Positions 15,180-23,030 of a stretch of 64,000 bases of DNA are shown here, one piece after another. A program made the translations under genes and the position numbers. Under the pieces are notes generated by a model. That model was not told the DNA's origin. It made no database searches and saw only the letters and a list, made by a program, of their open reading frames with translations. The stretch covers positions 49,814 to 113,813 of the forward strand of contig CAJUIP010000001.1 of NCBI GenBank assembly GCA_910586315.1, in the 5' to 3' direction. How positions within the stretch are numbered: the stretch's first letter is position 1; the number at the start of each line of letters is the position of its first letter. The DNA comes from an uncultured Lachnospiraceae bacterium. Its GTDB lineage: Bacteria > Bacillota > Clostridia > Lachnospirales > Lachnospiraceae.

Positions 15180-15935
15180 ATGATTCGTTTTTTGGTGGTG
15201 GCCGTTCTTTTGATTGGCTTTCTTGTATTTGGTTTTCCGCTTCTGGCGGCTCAGAATTCCCTGGGGAAAAAGGATCCGCACGCCCGGGACGTGGAGAGCT
15301 TAAAAATCGTCCAGTATATGTTTGGGCTGATTTTAAAAACAGCGGGTATCACGGTTACCGTGAAGGGAAAGGAAAATATTCCTGAGGACCAGGCGGTCCT
15401 CTATGTGGGAAACCACAGAAGCTATTTTGATATTCTGGTGGGATATACCACCGTGCCGGGTCTTATGGGATTTGTGGCCAAAAAGGAAATGTTAAGGATC
15501 CCGCTTCTCCGATCATGGATGGTGAATGTCAACTGCCTGTTTCTGGACAGGGAGAACTTAAAAGAGGGATTAAAGACGATTCTCCAGGGAATTGAGAAGG
15601 TCAAAAGCGGAGTGTCTATCTGGATTTTCCCGGAGGGAACAAGAAACAAAAATGAGGATTTGAGAGAGCTTCTTCCATTTAAAGAGGGAAGCCTTAAAAT
15701 TGCCGAAAAGTCCGGCTGTCCGGTGGTTCCGGTGGCTATGGTGGGGACTGCGGAAGCTTTTGAAAAGCATTTTCCCATGATCCGTCCTTCCCATGTGACG
15801 GTGTATTATGGAAAGCCCTTCTATATTAAAGAGCTGGAGCCGGAGGAGAAAAAGCGTGCCGGAGCGTATACAAGAGAAAGAATCCGGGAGATGCTCCGTG
15901 AAATACAGGAAGAAACGGCAGGAGAGACAGGATGA
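15180..15935 (+). CDS. plsC: 1-acyl-sn-glycerol-3-phosphate acyltransferase PlsC
   Basis: PlsC adds the second acyl chain to make phosphatidic acid at the inner membrane. The 251-residue protein has one N-terminal membrane helix, the catalytic HX4D motif (NHRSYFD, His79 and Asp84) and the glycerophosphate-binding FPEGTRNK. The ATG at 15180 is preceded by AAGGTG. Its stop overlaps the first ATG of a triplicated start region before pheA. Confidence 0.92.
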   Translation: MIRFLVVAVLLIGFLVFGFPLLAAQNSLGKKDPHARDVESLKIVQYMFGLILKTAGITVTVKGKENIPEDQAVLYVGNHRSYFDILVGYTTVPGLMGFVAKKEMLRIPLLRSWMVNVNCLFLDRENLKEGLKTILQGIEKVKSGVSIWIFPEGTRNKNEDLRELLPFKEGSLKIAEKSGCPVVPVAMVGTAEAFEKHFPMIRPSHVTVYYGKPFYIKELEPEEKKRAGAYTRERIREMLREIQEETAGETG

Positions 15936-16030
15936 AACACCGGAAGAAGCAGGAAAAAACGACAGGAGAGACAGGATGAAACACCAGGAGAAGCAGGAAG
16001 AAACGACAGGAGAAAACAGGATGAAACATC
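15908..16030 (+). repeat. Tandem triplication of a 44/45-bp start region between plsC and pheA
   Basis: Three successive units each contain GACAGGAGA, a few purines and then ATGAAACA; the ATGs lie at 15932, 15976 and 16021. The first overlaps the plsC stop. The spacing of 44 then 45 bp means only the last two ATGs are in the pheA frame. Confidence 0.85.
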
Positions 16031-17157
16031 TGGACTTGATGGAATGCAGAAATAAACTGGATCAGATCGACAGGGAAATTGTACGGCTGTTCGAGGAACG
16101 CATGACGGTCTGCGGCGATGTGGCCCAATATAAAAGGGAAACCGGAAAAGCCATTTATGATGCCGGGAGGGAAAAGCAGAAAATCGCAGCCGTAAGAGAG
16201 TTAGCCGGCAGCGAATTCAATAAGCAGGCTGTGCAGGAAATTTTTTCCCAGCTTATGACGATCAGCCGGAGGTTCCAGTATGGATGCTTAGCGGCCTGCC
16301 AAAAGGCCTCCTCCGCTGGATTTACGGAGGTGGGGTCTTTAAAGAAAGAAAATGTCCGCGTGGTGTTCCAGGGAGTGGAAGGGGCGTACAGCCATGCCGC
16401 TGCAAAAATGTTCTTCGGAAATGGCGTGAACGCCTATCATGTGCCGGAGTTTGAGGATACCATGAAAGAGGTGGAGGAGGGACGGGCCGATTATGGCGTG
16501 CTCCCCATTGAAAATTCCACGGCCGGATTTGTCATCAGCAACTATGACCTTCTGGCAAAATACAGCAATTACATAGTGGGAGAGGTTTATGTGCCTGTTG
16601 ACCATGTGCTTCTTGGCCTTTGGGAGGCCTCTCTTTCTGACATTAAAACTATCTACTCCCATCCTCAGGGTCTGATGCAGTGCTCAAAATTTTTAAATTC
16701 CAATAAAGACTGGAAGCAGGTGGGCGTCTTAAACACCGCCGTTGCCGCCAAAAAGATCATGGAGGAAAAGGATATGACCCAGGCCGCCGTGGCCAGCCGG
16801 GCGGCGGGAGAACAGTACGGATTAAAGGAGCTGGCCCGGGGAATCAGCGACGAAAAGGGAAACACCACCAGATTCATCATTCTGGCAAAAAATCCAGTAT
16901 ACGAGACGAAAGCTTCAAAAATCAGTCTGATTTTTGAGGTGCCCCATGTGAGTGGTTCTCTCTATAATATCCTTGGAAATTTTATTTTCAACGGAGTGAA
17001 CATGAATATGATCGAGTCCAGACCGATTCCCGGGAAGCCTTTTGAATACCGCTTTTTCGTGGATATTGAGGGCAATTTAAGCGATGCCGCTGTAAAAAAT
17101 GCCCTGACGGGAATCCAGGCGGAAGCCTCCTTCATGAAAATTCTGGGAAACTACTGA
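16021..17157 (+). CDS. pheA: Bifunctional chorismate mutase / prephenate dehydratase PheA
   Basis: The enzyme converts chorismate to prephenate and then to phenylpyruvate for phenylalanine synthesis. The N-terminal 90 residues are an AroQ-type mutase (CRNKLDQIDREIVRLFEER). The dehydratase domain begins near residue 110 (VVFQGVEGAYSHAAA) and includes GVLPIENSTAG and GNTTRF. The C-terminal ACT domain has the ESRP segment expected for phenylalanine feedback. The start at 16021 is taken from the family N-terminus; the ATG at 15976 would add 15 residues and has an equal ribosome binding site. Confidence 0.93.
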   Translation: MKHLDLMECRNKLDQIDREIVRLFEERMTVCGDVAQYKRETGKAIYDAGREKQKIAAVRELAGSEFNKQAVQEIFSQLMTISRRFQYGCLAACQKASSAGFTEVGSLKKENVRVVFQGVEGAYSHAAAKMFFGNGVNAYHVPEFEDTMKEVEEGRADYGVLPIENSTAGFVISNYDLLAKYSNYIVGEVYVPVDHVLLGLWEASLSDIKTIYSHPQGLMQCSKFLNSNKDWKQVGVLNTAVAAKKIMEEKDMTQAAVASRAAGEQYGLKELARGISDEKGNTTRFIILAKNPVYETKASKISLIFEVPHVSGSLYNILGNFIFNGVNMNMIESRPIPGKPFEYRFFVDIEGNLSDAAVKNALTGIQAEASFMKILGNY

Positions 17158-17226
17158 TAAAAAGGTCCTAAAATATACTAGATTAACTGGTATGACGGCA
17201 CGCTGTACAGAACGGGGGAATGAATT

Positions 17227-18792
17227 GTGGCAATCCATGTATTTGCCGCCATTGACGTGGGCTCCTTTGAGCTGGAAATGGGAATCTATGAGATCTCCGG
17301 CAAAAATAAAATCAGAAAGCTGGATCATGTGCGCCATGTGATGGCCCTGGGAAGAGATACCTACCATCACGGAAAAATCAGCTATGAACAGGTGGAGGAG
17401 CTCTGTGAGGCTCTGGGAGATTTTTCCAGAATCATGAAAAGCTATAGGGCTGCGGATTACCGGGCCTACGGCACAAGCGCCATGCGGGAGGCCAGAAACA
17501 GTCAGATTGTTCTGGATCAGGTCCGTGTGAGAACCGGTATTGAGATCCAGATCATCAGCAATTCCGAACAACGGTTTTTAAACTACAAAGCCATTGCCGC
17601 CCTGGATGAGGATTTTGATAAAAATATCCGGCAGGGCACAGCCATCGTGGATGTGGGTTTTGGCAGCATGCAGATTTCTCTGTTTGATGAAAAACTTTTG
17701 ATTTCCACGGAAAATCTTCCTCTGGGAGCCTTAAGGATCCTCGGGGCCTTAAGCGATGTGAATACCACGGTGGACCGGACAAGAGAACTGATCGACGGCA
17801 TGGCGGAAAACGAGCTTTCTAATTATCAGAAAATGTATCTGGCAGATCGTACCGTACACCATATCATCGGAATCGGGGAGAATATCCTCTATCTGTTCCG
17901 GCATGAGGATAACGGAAAACCGCTGGAGCGGGTATCAAGAGAACGGTTTAATCTCTTTTACGACCAGCTTTTCCGGATGAGTGAGAACGAGCGGGAAGAA
18001 AAATTCGGAGTCAGCGCAGAGTATGCGGCCCTGCTTCTTCCCTGCGCGGTAATCTATAAAAAGTTCATGGAAATCACAGGGGCGGAATCTCTGTGGATTC
18101 CGGGAATCCGTTTTTGTGACGGCATCGCCGCCGAATATGCGTCGGACCATAAGCTGGTGAAATTCAGGCATAATTTCAACAACGATATTATCAGCACTTC
18201 CAGAAACATGGCCAGGCGGTACCGCTGCCAGAGTCCCCATTCGGAGATGGTGGAGGTCTTTGTGCTTCAGATTTTCGATACTATGAAGCGGTATCATGGA
18301 ATGGGAGAGCGGGAGCGTCTGCTTTTGCAGATCGCCGTCATTATCCATGCCTGCGGAAAGTTCATCAGCGTCAGAAACGCCAACGAATGCGCCTACAATA
18401 TTATCATGTCCACCGAGATCATCGGCATTTCCCACCTGGAAAGGGAGATCATCGCCAATGTGGTGCGCTACAATATCCGGGATTTCGATTATAACAAGGT
18501 TCATATGGAGACAGAGCTGGATTCCGTCTCCAGCGGCTTTGCGAGCCACAAGGATGTGACCATTGTAATCGCAAAGCTTACGGCAATTCTGAGACTGGCA
18601 AACTCCATGGACCGGGGACATAAGCAGAAATTAAGGGGCTGCCGGATGTCCGTGAAGGATAAAAATTTTGTAGTGACTACAGACTATCATGGAGACATTA
18701 CTTTGGAAACGGTTTCCTTCAGGCAGAAGGCGGCGTTTTTTGAAGAAATTTTCGGACTTCGGCCTATCCTCAGGCAGAAAAGGAGCGAGTAA
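17227..18792 (+). CDS. Ppx/GppA-family phosphatase
   Basis: This family degrades polyphosphate or (p)ppGpp. The 521-residue protein has the actin-like N-terminal fold (AAIDVGSFELEMGIYEI, YGTSAMREA, IVDVGFGSMQISLFD) and a C-terminal HD-like helical domain. Two usual motifs deviate: the second phosphate loop reads DVGFGS instead of the GGGS form, and the HD motif region reads HACGK. It starts with GTG at 17227 behind CGGGGGAA and is followed by ppk1 after 2 bp, which supports a role in polyphosphate turnover. Confidence 0.85.
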   Translation: MAIHVFAAIDVGSFELEMGIYEISGKNKIRKLDHVRHVMALGRDTYHHGKISYEQVEELCEALGDFSRIMKSYRAADYRAYGTSAMREARNSQIVLDQVRVRTGIEIQIISNSEQRFLNYKAIAALDEDFDKNIRQGTAIVDVGFGSMQISLFDEKLLISTENLPLGALRILGALSDVNTTVDRTRELIDGMAENELSNYQKMYLADRTVHHIIGIGENILYLFRHEDNGKPLERVSRERFNLFYDQLFRMSENEREEKFGVSAEYAALLLPCAVIYKKFMEITGAESLWIPGIRFCDGIAAEYASDHKLVKFRHNFNNDIISTSRNMARRYRCQSPHSEMVEVFVLQIFDTMKRYHGMGERERLLLQIAVIIHACGKFISVRNANECAYNIIMSTEIIGISHLEREIIANVVRYNIRDFDYNKVHMETELDSVSSGFASHKDVTIVIAKLTAILRLANSMDRGHKQKLRGCRMSVKDKNFVVTTDYHGDITLETVSFRQKAAFFEEIFGLRPILRQKRSE

Positions 18793-18794
18793 CT

Positions 18795-20957
18795 ATGGCA
18801 GAAAAAGAAACCAGGTACACAGATCCGAAAAATTATGTAAATCGGGAGCTGAGCTGGCTGGAATTCGACTACCGGGTTTTGGGAGAGGCCAGGGATAAGA
18901 CCACTCCGCTGTTTGACCGGCTGAAGTTTTTAAGTATTACAGCCTCCAATTTGGATGAATTTTTCATGGTTCGTGTGGCTTCCCTGAAGGATATGGTCCA
19001 TGCGAAATATACCAAGCCGGATATTGCGGGTCTGACGCCGTCGGAACAGCTGGAGAGAATCAGCAAAAAGACCCATGAGCTGGTGACGCAGCAATATATG
19101 ACTTATAACCGCTCTCTGCTTCCGGCTTTGAAAAATAACGGGCTGAATGTGATTACCAGCCATGAGGAACTGACCCCGCTCCAGGGAGAGTTTGTGGACC
19201 GGTACTTTATGGAGGAGGTATATCCGGTTTTGACTCCCATGGCCGTGGACTCTTCCCGGCCGTTTCCGCTTGTGAGGAACCAGTCCTTAAACATTGCGGC
19301 TCTCCTTAAGAAGAAATCAGGCGATGACGAACTGGAATTTGCTCTGGTGCAGGTTCCAGGCGGGCTTGCGCGGATTGTGACACTTCCGGTCACCGTGGAT
19401 GAAAAAGGAAATGAGATGCGTCATGTGATTCTCCTGGAGGAAATCATCGAGAGAAATATGAAGCAGCTTTTTCTTAATTATAATATCGTCACCTTTCATC
19501 CCTTCCGTATTATGAGAAACGCCGATTTCTCCCTGGATGAGGAAGAAGCGGTAGATCTCCTGGAAGAAATTGAAAAGCAGTTAAAAAAGAGACAGTGGGG
19601 TGAGGTCATCCGGCTGGAAATTGAGGAAAAGGCTGATAAACGGCTTCTTAAAATATTAAAAAAGGAGCTGGAAGTCAACGAGGAAGATATTTATGAGATT
19701 CCCGGAGCCCTGGATCTTACCTTTTTAATGAAAATGTACGGTCTCTCCGGCTATGAACATTTGAAGGCGCCCAAATATACACCGCAGCCGGTTCCGGCCC
19801 TGATGAATGAGGATGATATTTTTACCAACATCAGAAAAGGGGACATCCTCTTAATGCACCCCTACGAGACCTTTGATCCGGTGGTGGAGTTTGTCCGCCG
19901 GGCGGCCGGGGATCCGGATGTACTGGCCATCAAGCAGACCCTGTACAGAGTCAGCGGAAATTCTCCCATTGTGGCGGCCCTGGCAGAGGCTGCCGATAAT
20001 GGAAAACAGGTTTCTGTTCTGGTGGAATTAAAAGCCAGATTTGATGAGGAAAACAATATTCTCTGGGCAAAGAAGCTGGAAAAGGCCGGCTGCCATGTGA
20101 TTTACGGTCTGGTGGGACTGAAGACCCATTCGAAGATTACGCTGGTGGTACGGCGGGAGGAGGACGGAATCCGCCGCTATGTTCACCTGGGAACAGGAAA
20201 TTATAACGATTCCACCGCAAAGCTTTATACGGACTGCGGCATTATGACCTGTCATCCGTTAATCGGCGAGGATGCCACAGCTGTGTTCAATATGCTGTCC
20301 GGATATTCGGAACCTTTAAGCTGGCATACGCTGGCCGTGGCGCCTTTGTGGCTCCGCGGAAAATTCTTAAAGCTCATCGAACGGGAGACCAGGCATGCCA
20401 GGGCCGGAAAACATGCCTCCATCATTGCCAAGATGAATTCTCTGTGTGACAAGGATATTATTGCCGCTCTTTATGAAGCGTCCTCGGCCGGGGTGGAAAT
20501 TAAGCTGGTAGTCCGCGGTATCTGCAGTTTAAAAGCAGGGATTCCGGGACTTTCGGAAAATATCGAGGTTCGTTCCATTGTGGGAGAATTTTTGGAACAT
20601 GCCAGAATTTTTATCTTTGAGAACGATGGCAGTGAGGAAATCTACATGGGCAGCGCCGACTGGATGCCAAGAAACTTAGACCGCCGTGTGGAAATTATGT
20701 TCCCGGTTTTAAGAGAGGAGCCAAAGGCCAGAATCCGCCATTACATGGAACTGGAGCTGGAAGATAATCTGAAGGCCCATGTGCTGATGCCGGACGGAAC
20801 CTATGAAAAACCAGACCGGAGGGGAAAGCTTCCGGTAAGTTCCCAGAAAGCCCTCTGTGAGCTGGCCGTGGCGTCCGTTAAGGCGGAGCAGAAAAAGACG
20901 GGGAGCGAGGAAATCTCAAGAGTCTTCCTTCCTGTGGAAAGCCAGAATGAAAGATAA
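18795..20957 (+). CDS. ppk1: Polyphosphate kinase Ppk1
   Basis: Ppk1 makes inorganic polyphosphate from ATP reversibly. The 720 residues begin with the conserved NRELSWLEFDYRVL and ASNLDEFFMVRVA. The two phospholipase-D-like halves include the phospho-acceptor histidine in VHLGTGNYN and a later segment around EHARIFIFEND, with GSADWMPRNLDRRVE near the end. It forms an operon with the ppx/gppA gene and ends at a strong terminator. Confidence 0.95.
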   Translation: MAEKETRYTDPKNYVNRELSWLEFDYRVLGEARDKTTPLFDRLKFLSITASNLDEFFMVRVASLKDMVHAKYTKPDIAGLTPSEQLERISKKTHELVTQQYMTYNRSLLPALKNNGLNVITSHEELTPLQGEFVDRYFMEEVYPVLTPMAVDSSRPFPLVRNQSLNIAALLKKKSGDDELEFALVQVPGGLARIVTLPVTVDEKGNEMRHVILLEEIIERNMKQLFLNYNIVTFHPFRIMRNADFSLDEEEAVDLLEEIEKQLKKRQWGEVIRLEIEEKADKRLLKILKKELEVNEEDIYEIPGALDLTFLMKMYGLSGYEHLKAPKYTPQPVPALMNEDDIFTNIRKGDILLMHPYETFDPVVEFVRRAAGDPDVLAIKQTLYRVSGNSPIVAALAEAADNGKQVSVLVELKARFDEENNILWAKKLEKAGCHVIYGLVGLKTHSKITLVVRREEDGIRRYVHLGTGNYNDSTAKLYTDCGIMTCHPLIGEDATAVFNMLSGYSEPLSWHTLAVAPLWLRGKFLKLIERETRHARAGKHASIIAKMNSLCDKDIIAALYEASSAGVEIKLVVRGICSLKAGIPGLSENIEVRSIVGEFLEHARIFIFENDGSEEIYMGSADWMPRNLDRRVEIMFPVLREEPKARIRHYMELELEDNLKAHVLMPDGTYEKPDRRGKLPVSSQKALCELAVASVKAEQKKTGSEEISRVFLPVESQNER

Positions 20958-20966
20958 AAGCCATAG

Positions 20967-20995
20967 GCCGCCCGCCGTTTTGCGGGCGGCTTTTT
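20967..20995 (+). terminator. Terminator of ppx-ppk1
   Basis: GCCGCCCGC pairs perfectly with GCGGGCGGC around a 6-nt loop and is followed by TTTTT. Confidence 0.9.
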
Positions 20996-21199
20996 GCGAG
21001 GCGTCTTTTTACAGTACTTTCCTCCCTATATTTTCGAAAAAAGTAAGGAAAAATTTATTGAAATATGATATGATGGTAACAAAATCGGGAAGGCATGAGC
21101 ATCAAGCACCGGTTTGGCAAACGGCTTTCAACGAATTTTTGTTTGCGACTGTGAGGGTCCGAAAACGTTACAGCATAGGAGATACATAGGAGGTTGTTC

Positions 21200-21904
21200 A
21201 TGGATCAGATTAATATTCTTGTGGTAGACGACGAAAAAGAAATTGCCGACCTGGTGGAGATTTACCTGGTCAGTGACGGTTATAAGGTTTTCAAAGCAAA
21301 TAACGCGGCGGATGGACTGGAGATTCTTGAAAAAGAAGAAATCCATCTGGTGCTTTTAGATATTATGATGCCTGGGATGGACGGGCTGGAGATGTGCCGG
21401 AAAATCCGGGAAACCAATAACATTCCCATTATCATGCTGAGCGCCAAGTCCACAGATCTGGATAAGATTCTGGGACTGGGGACCGGGGCCGATGATTATG
21501 TGGTGAAGCCCTTTAATCCCCTTGAGCTGACCGCCCGGGTGAAATCCCAGCTTCGCCGTTATACACAGTTAAATCCCAACAGCAACACAGGCCAGACTTC
21601 AAAAAATGAAATCAACATCCGCGGCCTTTCAGTCAACAAGGATAACCATAAGGTGGTGGTATACGGCGAGGAGATCAAGCTTACCCCCATCGAATTCGAT
21701 ATTTTATATTTGCTGGCATCAAATCCGGGCCGGGTGTTCAGCACGGATGAGATTTTTGAAAAGGTATGGAACGAAAAAGTCTATGAGGCCAACAATACCG
21801 TTATGGTACATATCCGCCGCCTTCGCGGAAAAATGAAGGAGGACACCAGGCAGAATAAGATCATAACCACAGTCTGGGGGGTAGGATATAAAATTGAAAA
21901 ATGA
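21200..21904 (+). CDS. OmpR/PhoB-family response regulator
   Basis: A 234-residue two-component regulator. The receiver domain has the acidic pocket VVDDEKE, the phospho-acceptor aspartate in LLDIMMPGMDG and the lysine in VVKPF. The C-terminal winged helix (about residues 130-234) includes LTPIEFDILYLLASNPG and the recognition-helix region NNTVMVHIRRLRGK. AGGAGG at 21188-21193 sets the ATG at 21200. It overlaps its kinase gene and heads the operon with the exported protein and ABC exporter genes, so these are its likely targets. Confidence 0.92.
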   Translation: MDQINILVVDDEKEIADLVEIYLVSDGYKVFKANNAADGLEILEKEEIHLVLLDIMMPGMDGLEMCRKIRETNNIPIIMLSAKSTDLDKILGLGTGADDYVVKPFNPLELTARVKSQLRRYTQLNPNSNTGQTSKNEINIRGLSVNKDNHKVVVYGEEIKLTPIEFDILYLLASNPGRVFSTDEIFEKVWNEKVYEANNTVMVHIRRLRGKMKEDTRQNKIITTVWGVGYKIEK

Positions 21905-23030
21905 CAGAAGCAGACGCTTCTATGGACAGGTGACAGTCAATATCCTGTACAGTACGCTGATTGCCTGCCTGGTGGAAGTGTTTCTGATTACCAATGTGGA
22001 TATGCTGGTTAACTATATGGAGAAGACCAGGGGGGAGCTGCCCCCGTTTTTGCGGGTATTCGGGATGGGAACGGTCACCACGATTTTATACGTAATTCTG
22101 GGGATTGGGATTTTTTCTTTCACATTCCTGCTGCTTCAGAGAAAGTCTTTGCGGTACATAGGAAAGATCGCAACGGCGATCCAGAATATTTCCGAAGGAG
22201 ATTTAAATACTCAGGTGGAAGTCATGGGGGACGATGAGTTTTCCATGATGGCGTCCAATTTAAACCGGATGGAGGCCGATATCCGGGAGCTGATGGATAA
22301 GGAAAGGGAGTCGGAACGGACAAAAAATGAGCTGATTACTAATGTTGCCCATGATTTGAGGACGCCTTTAACTTCCATTATCGGCTATCTGGAGCTGCTT
22401 TCCAAAGGAGTCCCCATCGGACCGGAAATGCAGCAGAAGTATATTGATATTGCCTATACGAAGGCTAAGCGCCTGGAAAAACTTATTGAAGATCTGTTTG
22501 GATTTACCAAGATGAATTACGGAAAAATTTCCATGAATGTGGGAAAGGTGGATATTGTAAAGCTTTTGGGACAGCTCCTGGAGGAGTTTTACCCCAGCTT
22601 CGCAGATAAGGACCTGGCCTATGAGCTGACCAGCAATGTGCCTGCGCTGGTCATAGCGGCCGATGGAAATCTTCTTGCCAGACTGTTTGACAACCTCATA
22701 AATAACGCGATCAAATATGGCGCTGAGGGAAAAAAGATCCTGGTGAAAATCCATGCAGATGAGGAGATTGTGACGGTTTCTGTGGTCAATTACGGATATG
22801 TGATTCCGGCCGATGAGCTTCCGTTTATCTTCAATAAATTTTACCGTGTGGAGCAGTCCAGGTCCTCCACGACCGGAGGAACCGGACTGGGACTTGCCAT
22901 TGCAAAGAGCATCGTGGATATGCACGGCGGAACCATCTCCGTATCCAGCGATTTAAACGGTACGGTTTTTATGGTGAAGCTTCAGGTGAATTTTGATGTG
23001 AACCGGGAAAATTTCAGAGCGATAGGATGA
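21894..23030 (+). CDS. Membrane sensor histidine kinase
   Basis: The 378-residue partner kinase has two membrane helices (about residues 12-36 and 58-82) with only about 25 residues between them, a HAMP linker, the phospho-acceptor histidine in AHDLRTPLTSIIGYLE, the N-box NNAIKYG and the G-box GGTGLGLAIAKS. It starts with TTG inside the regulator gene, an overlap of 11 bp. The tiny external loop suggests it senses a membrane state or a partner protein, as in kinases coupled to ABC transporters. The large exported protein encoded next could supply the signal (inference). Confidence 0.9.
   Translation: MKNDRSRRFYGQVTVNILYSTLIACLVEVFLITNVDMLVNYMEKTRGELPPFLRVFGMGTVTTILYVILGIGIFSFTFLLLQRKSLRYIGKIATAIQNISEGDLNTQVEVMGDDEFSMMASNLNRMEADIRELMDKERESERTKNELITNVAHDLRTPLTSIIGYLELLSKGVPIGPEMQQKYIDIAYTKAKRLEKLIEDLFGFTKMNYGKISMNVGKVDIVKLLGQLLEEFYPSFADKDLAYELTSNVPALVIAADGNLLARLFDNLINNAIKYGAEGKKILVKIHADEEIVTVSVVNYGYVIPADELPFIFNKFYRVEQSRSSTTGGTGLGLAIAKSIVDMHGGTISVSSDLNGTVFMVKLQVNFDVNRENFRAIG

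Noticed and set aside
17935..18621. Long minus-strand frame inside the ppx/gppA gene
   Set aside because: Composition is that of an antisense shadow; the plus strand encodes a conserved family.
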